From Verrucomicrobiota bacterium (lineage in GTDB: Bacteria > Verrucomicrobiota > Verrucomicrobiia > Opitutales > Opitutaceae): DNA of 64,000 nt. Position 1 is the stretch's first letter. Each line of letters opens with the position of its first letter. The stretch is taken from contig JAEKKV010000020.1 of the NCBI GenBank assembly GCA_019510185.1, positions 1-64,000 of the forward strand, written 5' to 3'. The notes under the pieces are model-generated. The model made no database searches. It was not told the DNA's origin and saw only the letters and a program-made list of their open reading frames with translations. The position numbers and the translations under genes were made by a program. Positions 58,449 to 64,000 of the stretch are shown piece after piece.

Positions 58449-59213
58449 ATGGCCGCTGTCAAAGCCTCCTCGCTCGACCCCGCCGTGTTTGGGCGGCAGT
58501 TCGCCGAAGCGGCCCGCCTCCAAGGCTTCCGGGCCGAACCGTTGGGCGAGGCGGGCGGAGTGCCTCTCGTGGCCTACACCAAGCGTACGCCCGGTCCGCG
58601 TCCACGACTGTATATTTCCAGCGGCATCCATGGTGACGAACCGGCGCCGCCTCTGGCGTTGCTGCGCATGCTGGAGGCGGGAATGTTCGACGACCGAGCC
58701 ACGTGGTTTTTATGCCCATTGCTCAATCCCTCGGGCTTTCTTCACGGCACGCGCGAGAACGCCGGCGGCATCGATCTTAATCGCGATTACAAGGACCTGC
58801 GCACCGAGGAAATCGCCGCGCATGTGCGCTGGCTGCAACGTCAGCCGCGTTTCGACACCGCCTTCTGCTTGCACGAAGATTGGGAAGCCACCGGGTTCTA
58901 CCTTTACGAACTGAACGCCGCCACCCTGCCCTCCCTCGCTGAAACCGTGCTCACGGCCGTCCGCGTCCACGGTCCGATCGAAACCGCCGCGCTCATCGAC
59001 GGGCGTGAAATCAGCGCGCCCGGCATCATTCGCCCCGCGGGCGATCCGCGTCTGCGTGAGTCCTGGCCGGAGGCCGTTTACCTCTGCGTTCACCATACCC
59101 ATCGCTGCTACACACTGGAAACCGCCTCGTCGCTGCCGCTGGAGCAACGCATCCGCAAGCAAATGGCCGCGATGCAAGCGGCGCTCGCGGCGGTCTGCGC
59201 CCATCCTCGCTGA
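58449..59213 (+). CDS. M14-family zinc peptidase / succinylglutamate desuccinylase-like
   Basis: A 254-residue metallopeptidase. Zinc ligands are His61 and Glu64 in SGIHGDEPA and His142 in CLHEDWE; the substrate-carboxylate site is Asn111-Arg112-Asp113 in DLNRDYKD, and Glu224 in YTLETAS is the catalytic base. The pattern is that of MpaA/carboxypeptidase or AstE/ASPA-like enzymes. Murein-peptide or N-acyl amino acid cleavage are the main possibilities. No signal peptide, so cytosolic. Divergent from gltX. Confidence 0.82.
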   Translation: MAAVKASSLDPAVFGRQFAEAARLQGFRAEPLGEAGGVPLVAYTKRTPGPRPRLYISSGIHGDEPAPPLALLRMLEAGMFDDRATWFLCPLLNPSGFLHGTRENAGGIDLNRDYKDLRTEEIAAHVRWLQRQPRFDTAFCLHEDWEATGFYLYELNAATLPSLAETVLTAVRVHGPIETAALIDGREISAPGIIRPAGDPRLRESWPEAVYLCVHHTHRCYTLETASSLPLEQRIRKQMAAMQAALAAVCAHPR

Positions 59214-59219
59214 GCCGGC

Positions 59220-60035
59220 TCAGACCGAGATTCCCAGTCGCTCCGCGCAAAAGGCCCGCATGTCTTCTGCCAGCGGCGCGCGAAACACCAGCGGCATTCC
59301 CGCCGACGTGAGATCGATTTCCGCGCAGTGCAACGCCTGCCGGGGCAACAGTAATTTTTTCTCCAGCGCCGGCGTCCACCCGTGATCGATAAAGTCCAGG
59401 TAACACCGGTCGTCGGGACCGTAGATTTTGTCGCCCACCACTGAATGCCCCAGCCATTGCGCATGGGCACGGATCTGGTGCTTGCGGCCGGTTTCCAAGC
59501 CAACGCTCATCAACGTGAAGCCGTTGACCGCAACGACGGGCGTGAAATGCGTGACCGCGGTTTGCGACCCAACGCCCGTGGTCACCGTGCTTTTGATAAA
59601 AACGGGGCTGCCTCGATCCGGTCCGAGCGGTTGATCCACGGTCACGGCATCGCGCAATTCGCCCCAGACGATGGCTTGATACCGTTTGCCGACCCGGCGT
59701 TCCTGCATGGCCCGCTGCAGGCGCGACGCCATCCGCGCGTCCTTGGCCAGGACGATCACTCCGCTCGTTTCGCGATCGAGGCGAAACACCAGATGAACGG
59801 TGGGCAGCTGCGTGTATTCACGGGCCGCGCCCACGAGGCTCGACCAAGGACCGGCTTTCGACGGATGGCAGACCACGTCTCCCGGCTTACCCAACACCAG
59901 CAGGCGTTCGTCCTCGTGCAAAATCCACGACGGCAACTCCTCCGGAGCAATCATGCGCACCGTGCCCTCCCGCGGCTCGCCTCGCGGCGGCCAAGCACAG
60001 GCGCGGATCGGATAATCGTCAGCGGGACTGCTCAC
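59220..60035 (-). CDS. RluA-family RNA pseudouridine synthase
   Basis: A 271-residue enzyme. The catalytic Asp87 is in HLVFRLDRETSGVIVLAK, and GRKHQIRAHAQWLGHSVVGD is the second RluA motif. WILHEDERLLVLGKPGDVV opens the domain. The start is GTG 60035, which overlaps the upstream SDR stop as GTGA; an internal ATG at 59954 would cut 27 residues. An S4 domain is not evident. Which rRNA or tRNA position it modifies is unknown. Confidence 0.86.
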   Translation of the reverse strand: MSSPADDYPIRACAWPPRGEPREGTVRMIAPEELPSWILHEDERLLVLGKPGDVVCHPSKAGPWSSLVGAAREYTQLPTVHLVFRLDRETSGVIVLAKDARMASRLQRAMQERRVGKRYQAIVWGELRDAVTVDQPLGPDRGSPVFIKSTVTTGVGSQTAVTHFTPVVAVNGFTLMSVGLETGRKHQIRAHAQWLGHSVVGDKIYGPDDRCYLDFIDHGWTPALEKKLLLPRQALHCAEIDLTSAGMPLVFRAPLAEDMRAFCAERLGISV

Positions 60036-60850
60036 AACGCCGCCTTGCGCAGTCGGTAGCGCTCCAGAATCTTCGCTCCGATCCGCGTGGCCAGCGGCTT
60101 GGACAGCTTGGAGGAAACGGCCACCATCAGTTTGTTGGTCCAGCCCGTGACCACCTGCGCGCGTCCCCGGACCAGCGCCTGCAAAGCCTCTTCCACGACG
60201 GCCTCGCTCGTCTGGCCCAGCGAATCCGACACCGAGCCTTGCTGCAGCCCGGCGCGGCGAAAAAATTCCGTCGAAGTCGGCCCGGGGCAAAGCGCCAGAG
60301 CGCGCACGCCGCTCCCGCGCAACTCCTCGTTCAAGGCGAGGTTCCAATGCAGTACAAAGGCTTTGGTCGCGCCATAGGTGGCCAAGTAGGGCGTGGGCTG
60401 GAAAGCCGCCGTCGAGGCAACGGTCAAAATCGCCCCGCCACGCGCTTTCAAGATCGGCAACAGGCGGCCCGTCAGCTCCACCACGGCGCGCACGTTCACA
60501 TCGATCATCTCAAGTTGATGCGCCAGATTGACCTCGGCAAACCGTCCGTACCCGCCAAAGCCGCTGTTGTTAATCAGTAAGACCCGACCTGAAGGAGCCT
60601 CCACATTTAGCAGCCTTAATACCTCCGCGACGGCCGCGCCGAGGGCCCCCTGATCGGACAAATCGCAAGGAACATGGCGCAACTTAAGCTGACATAAATT
60701 TATGTCAGGAACGCTACGCGAGAGATTGCAAATGAGCAGGCCCGGATGCAGTTTCGCTACACGCTTGATGAAAGATTTTCCAATACCGGAAGATCCGCCG
60801 GTCACGATGACGGCCGCATACCCTGTGAGTTCTTCGCTTAGCGACGACAC
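60032..60850 (-). CDS. Short-chain dehydrogenase/reductase, cyclopropane/ketoreductase-like
   Basis: A 272-residue SDR with TGGSSGIG (17-24), NNSGFGGYG, LTVASTAAF and YGATKAFVLH (Tyr, Lys). The C-terminal extension (SSKLSKPLATRIGAKI) is basic, suggesting membrane proximity. Substrate unknown; the DltE/ketoreductase-like subgroup is plausible. Its stop overlaps the RluA gene start, so the two are probably coupled. Confidence 0.83.
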   Translation of the reverse strand: MSSLSEELTGYAAVIVTGGSSGIGKSFIKRVAKLHPGLLICNLSRSVPDINLCQLKLRHVPCDLSDQGALGAAVAEVLRLLNVEAPSGRVLLINNSGFGGYGRFAEVNLAHQLEMIDVNVRAVVELTGRLLPILKARGGAILTVASTAAFQPTPYLATYGATKAFVLHWNLALNEELRGSGVRALALCPGPTSTEFFRRAGLQQGSVSDSLGQTSEAVVEEALQALVRGRAQVVTGWTNKLMVAVSSKLSKPLATRIGAKILERYRLRKAAL

Positions 60851-60905
60851 GGTGACGAGAGGGTTTCCATTTTAGGCTAGGGATAACCAACAATAATACG
60901 CAGTC

Positions 60906-61280
60906 ATGAACAGACAAAATCATACGCACGAATTGATCGTCTCAGGTATTCACCTCGAACTGACCGAATCCCTCAAACTGTTCGTCCAGGAAAAAGCCGA
61001 GCGATTGTTTCGTCATCAGGATCGCATTGTGCGAATCCGCGTGGAGTTGGAGTGCGACCCCAAACAGGCCGTCGCCAACCGTTTTACCGCCAAAGGTCAT
61101 ATCCAGATCAACGGCCCTGATCTGAACGCCTCCGTTTCTTCCAACGAGTGCCACAAGGCCACGGCCATGCTCATCGACAAACTCGACCGCATGCTCGAAC
61201 GCCGCGCCCGCATGTTCAAGGCCAAGCGCCATCAGGCCCGCACCCTCGAGATCGGGACCGAGTTGCCCAACGCGATCTGA
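60906..61280 (+). CDS. hpf: Ribosome hibernation-promoting factor / sigma-54 modulation protein
   Basis: A 124-residue protein of the HPF/YfiA family: THELIVSGIHLELTESLKLF then VQEKAERLFRHQDRIVRIRVELE and SSNECHKATAMLIDKLDRML, the beta-alpha-beta-beta-beta-alpha fold that blocks the mRNA channel of idle ribosomes. It lacks the long C-terminal dimerisation domain, so it is short-form. It ends at a terminator. Confidence 0.92.
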   Translation: MNRQNHTHELIVSGIHLELTESLKLFVQEKAERLFRHQDRIVRIRVELECDPKQAVANRFTAKGHIQINGPDLNASVSSNECHKATAMLIDKLDRMLERRARMFKAKRHQARTLEIGTELPNAI

Positions 61281-61318
61281 TCGCCGGCCCAGTCCGTAGT
61301 TAGTTTCGGTTAACATCA

Positions 61319-61348
61319 GCCCGCCGCTCCTAGCCCGGCGGGCTTTTT
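61319..61348 (+). terminator. Rho-independent terminator after hpf
   Basis: GCCCGCCG (61319-61326) pairs with CGGCGGGC (61336-61343) over 8 bp, followed by TTTTT at 61344-61348. It lies 38 bases past the hpf stop. Confidence 0.92.
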
Positions 61349-61356
61349 ATTGCCCA

Positions 61357-61396
61357 AAAACAAAAATCCGCCGGCCTCTGGAGGCCGGCGGATTTT
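61357..61396 (-). terminator. Rho-independent terminator after tRNA-Arg
   Basis: A perfect 16-base inverted repeat pairs 61381-61396 with 61363-61378 (the innermost pairs open into the loop). Its minus-strand continuation is T-rich (TTTTTGTTTTTG). It lies immediately beyond the tRNA CCA end. Confidence 0.9.
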
Positions 61397-61401
61397 GAAA
61401 G

Positions 61402-61478
<77 letters not shown>

Positions 61479-61572
61479 ACGGAAGGGAGGCGAGAAAAAG
61501 CAACGGTTGAACGCCGAGTGCAAGCGTGAATTTAGGAATTTCAACGCCCCCCGGTTCCGTCTCCTCTGTCGC

Positions 61573-63891
61573 TTACTTCTGCGGATAAACCAAGACGCGG
61601 TCGTGCACGAGGAGGATAAGGTCTTTTTTGCCGTCGCCGGTCACGTCGGCCACGATGGTTTCACGAGGCTCCTCTGCGGAACCTTTTTTCCCCTGATAAT
61701 GTTCGTCGGTCTCGAAGACCTTGAAGTGCAAACGGCTAGTCCAGGTTTTCGCGCCGGGCTCCTTGGCGAGAATTTCGACCAGGTTGGTCTCAGGATCAAT
61801 CGCCACCAGCTCTGGCTGGGAACCCCCGGAAAGGTCGCCGGCAACCACGTCGCTGTAACTGACGTCCGGCAGATCGGTCGTGTAACTGCCCACCGAGCGA
61901 ACGACAAAATCGCCCCGCTCCAACGGCAGCCACCAGAAGCGGTCTTTGCCGAGGAGGAACAACTCCGGCTGACGCCCGCTTTTGCCGGCAAACCTTACTT
62001 CGCCTCCAACCGCGTCGATTTTGCCCGCCGGCACCGTGTGCACGACTTCGTAAACGCCTTTTTTGTTGGCGCGCAGCCGTTGGAACTGCTCGCCCTTGCG
62101 ATCATAGAGCAACACCTCGGGGCGCTTTCCCTTGATCGGAGGCACCACAAACGCCGCGGTGATCTCGGCCGTGGTGTCGCGGGCATTGAATTGATCGATC
62201 ACCGAGAGCGCCCCCTGCCCGTCCACGCGGACGGCCCGGGCAAAGGATCCGGTGCTCACCAGCACTTCGGCTTTGCCGTCGCCTTGGAGATCGCCGGTCG
62301 TCACCGCGCCGGCCTCCAGGTTGTCCACGAGACCCTTGCGGAAGCCGGCGGCGGCATCCGCCTCGGCAAAGGTGCCGTCGGGTGCCTGAAGAAAGAGGCG
62401 CATCGCGTCGAGCGGCGTGAAAATCAAGACATCGAGCCGGCCGTCCTGATTGGCGTCGATCAGGCGCAGCCCGCGCGGGTCGGTTTTGAGGCCGTTGATT
62501 TCAACCGTGCGCGTAATGACGGGCTTCCCGTCCGCACCGCGATGGAGGATGTCGAACGTCCGCCGGCCCTTCTCCTCGCGCAGCACCACGATGGCGGGTT
62601 TACCGTTACCCGCCAGATCGCCCGCGGCCACCGCAAGCGGACGACCCGCGCCCGGCAGAGGCTGCGGATAACCAAGCCGTCCGTCGGCGTTGACCGAGGC
62701 GAGACCCACCGTCTGTTCTTTCGGGCTGGCGACCACGAGGTCTGAGCGGCCGGAACCGGTCCAGTCCACGCTGCCGAGACTGCGCGCATCCGAAAGCGTC
62801 GGAAACCGCTCCGCCACCGTGAAGCCGCCGTCCGCTTGGCGAAAATAAACAAACACCTGCGCGCCATCGGGGTCGCTCACCGCCACGTCCTCGCGGCCGT
62901 CCCCGTTGAAATCGCCAAACGCATACGCCAGCGGCGACTTGCCGGAAGCGCGGGGGGCGAAAACCCGCGGACGCAGCGCGGCGGCATCCCGCGCCTCGTC
63001 GGCCGGCCCCAGATTAAAAAACTCCAATTGCCCGGTGTGCTGCTGCGCGAAAACGAACTGCACCGGATTCTTGCCATCGGCCGGATGCAGCACTTGCAGC
63101 GTGCTGCGCGCCGCCTTGATCGGATACGCCTGCTCGGGGCCGAACTGTCCCAGGGCGTTTTGCAGACGCACGCGCAAGGCGTCGCGTGCCGACGTGCTCA
63201 GGTAAACGAGATCCGGACGCCCGTCGCCATCGACATCGGTGATTTCCAATCCGTAACAGTTCTCGTCCGGCAACGGCAGGCGCACTGGCGCGCCGAGTTC
63301 GCCGGCTTCGTCCTGATAGAAAACCGCGAGCTCCTTCTGTCCGAGCATCACCAAGTCGTTGCGACCGTCACCATTGAGGTCCGCGATGCGGATGCCCGAG
63401 AGATACTGGATCGGTGCGGGCGCCTCGGTCAGACGCTTCTCCAACCAACTGCCGTCGGCCTGCTGGTAACGCACCGTCAGCGCCTGCGGATCGCCGGTAT
63501 AGACGAGGTCGGGACGGCCGTCGCCGTTGAGATCGCCGACCACGAGATCGTACATGGTCACGCCGGTGGTGACGCCGGTCTTGCGGAAGCGGGCGTCCGC
63601 CACGACCGGCTCCCAGCGGTTTGCGCGGGCGGTCTTGCCCGCTTCCTCCTTGGTCGAGCCGGGTTTGATCTGGAAAAGAATGTCCACCGTCGAGCGATCA
63701 TTGTTGATCACGACCAGATCCTGAAGACCGTCCCCGTCGACATCCACCGCCTGCAAGGCGCGCGTGTTCCAATCCAGTTTTTCAACCTCGGGTCCGCTCA
63801 GCACGATTTCCGGCGCGGCGGCGTGCGTAAAAGTGACCAGCGAGGATGCGAGTGAAAATGCCAGCCAGCCGAGGGACGCCTGTTTGCTCAT
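61573..63891 (-). CDS. Secreted VCBS/FG-GAP repeat protein
   Basis: A 772-residue exported protein. The signal peptide (LGWLAFSLASSLVTFTHA, cleavage likely after AAA) leads to about ten to eleven repeats with the DXDGDG-type calcium loops: DVDGDGLQDLVV, DLNGDGRPDLVY, DLNGDGRNDLVM, DVDGDGRPDLVY, DFNGDGREDVAV, DLQGDGKAEVLV and DVTGDGKKDLIL. The blades should form integrin-like beta-propellers. No catalytic domain is evident. It starts within the stop of the upstream partial gene (ATGA overlap), so the two are coupled. Confidence 0.88.
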   Translation of the reverse strand: MSKQASLGWLAFSLASSLVTFTHAAAPEIVLSGPEVEKLDWNTRALQAVDVDGDGLQDLVVINNDRSTVDILFQIKPGSTKEEAGKTARANRWEPVVADARFRKTGVTTGVTMYDLVVGDLNGDGRPDLVYTGDPQALTVRYQQADGSWLEKRLTEAPAPIQYLSGIRIADLNGDGRNDLVMLGQKELAVFYQDEAGELGAPVRLPLPDENCYGLEITDVDGDGRPDLVYLSTSARDALRVRLQNALGQFGPEQAYPIKAARSTLQVLHPADGKNPVQFVFAQQHTGQLEFFNLGPADEARDAAALRPRVFAPRASGKSPLAYAFGDFNGDGREDVAVSDPDGAQVFVYFRQADGGFTVAERFPTLSDARSLGSVDWTGSGRSDLVVASPKEQTVGLASVNADGRLGYPQPLPGAGRPLAVAAGDLAGNGKPAIVVLREEKGRRTFDILHRGADGKPVITRTVEINGLKTDPRGLRLIDANQDGRLDVLIFTPLDAMRLFLQAPDGTFAEADAAAGFRKGLVDNLEAGAVTTGDLQGDGKAEVLVSTGSFARAVRVDGQGALSVIDQFNARDTTAEITAAFVVPPIKGKRPEVLLYDRKGEQFQRLRANKKGVYEVVHTVPAGKIDAVGGEVRFAGKSGRQPELFLLGKDRFWWLPLERGDFVVRSVGSYTTDLPDVSYSDVVAGDLSGGSQPELVAIDPETNLVEILAKEPGAKTWTSRLHFKVFETDEHYQGKKGSAEEPRETIVADVTGDGKKDLILLVHDRVLVYPQK

Positions 63892-64000
63892 GGTTGCGGA
63901 TTTGCGATGTGAACGGTGGTGAAAAGACCATCGGAGGTCTTGAGGGAATAACCCGACGCCAGTCCCCAATAGCGGGCGATCACGTCGTCGTCCGGCTTGG
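63888..64000 (-). CDS. C-terminus of a minus-strand gene running off the window
   Basis: The last 36 residues of a frame end in VIARYWGLASGYSLKTSDGL, FTTVHIANPQP and a TGA at 63888-63890. The frame is open to the window edge and its stop overlaps the ATG of the FG-GAP gene by four bases, which supports a real upstream gene. Nothing in this short tail identifies the protein. Confidence 0.6.
   Translation of the reverse strand, partial: KPDDDVIARYWGLASGYSLKTSDGLFTTVHIANPQP

Overview
The window is a gene-dense, high-GC stretch of a bacterial chromosome that looks like Verrucomicrobiota, most likely an Opitutaceae-type genome. The reasons are a eukaryote-like HisA, a two-component propeller (Reg_prop) sensor, a lone prepilin-type secreted protein, an McsA-McsB-ClpC module in a genome that also encodes BamD/LptE-like envelope proteins, and VCBS/FG-GAP proteins. 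The species assignment is inference. I see no insertion sequence, prophage, CRISPR array or integrase, and no stretch over 300 bases lacks a gene. The window opens inside a sensor gene and closes inside another minus-strand gene.

Layout. 1-8.7 kb: truncated propeller sensor; hisA; an operon of a small helical protein, an erythromycin-esterase family enzyme and a DoxX-like membrane protein; an MBL/beta-CASP nuclease-like protein; then glmM-trpD. 8.7-14.5 kb: uppP, the classical rpmF-plsX-fabH lipid cluster, a BamD-like TPR protein, an LptE-like lipoprotein and rpe, all on the plus strand and mostly serving envelope biogenesis. 14.5-17.3 kb: a binding protein and ATPase of a ferric-iron type ABC importer with no permease. 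17.4-23.5 kb: hpt, uvrB with a HAD phosphatase and an unknown membrane protein, and glutamate dehydrogenase. 23.7-30.1 kb: a carbohydrate island of glycosyltransferase, UDP-galactopyranose mutase, a GH2 enzyme and a GH1-like enzyme.

30.2-38.6 kb: a putative Na+/H+ antiporter, serB, the chaperone set dnaK-groES-groEL, a divergent stand-alone Lon N-domain protein and a DUF4337-like protein. 38.7-44.7 kb: fatty acid desaturase, SDR, ExbB/ExbD, leuCD with a divergent LysR regulator. 44.7-50.7 kb: a transglutaminase/TPR protein and the mcsA-mcsB-clpC protein-arginine-phosphorylation module. 51-64 kb: ilvE, a pilin-like protein, a CBS-containing Mn-type pyrophosphatase, glnS, gltX, an M14 peptidase, an RluA pseudouridine synthase with an SDR, the hibernation factor hpf, tRNA-Arg(ACG), and a long FG-GAP repeat protein.

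Most of the window is conserved housekeeping. The parts most worth a second look are the McsA-McsB-ClpC module without CtsR, overlapping hairpins on the start codon of a small membrane protein at about 56.6 kb, the mutase/GH2 carbohydrate island, and the permease-less ABC pair.
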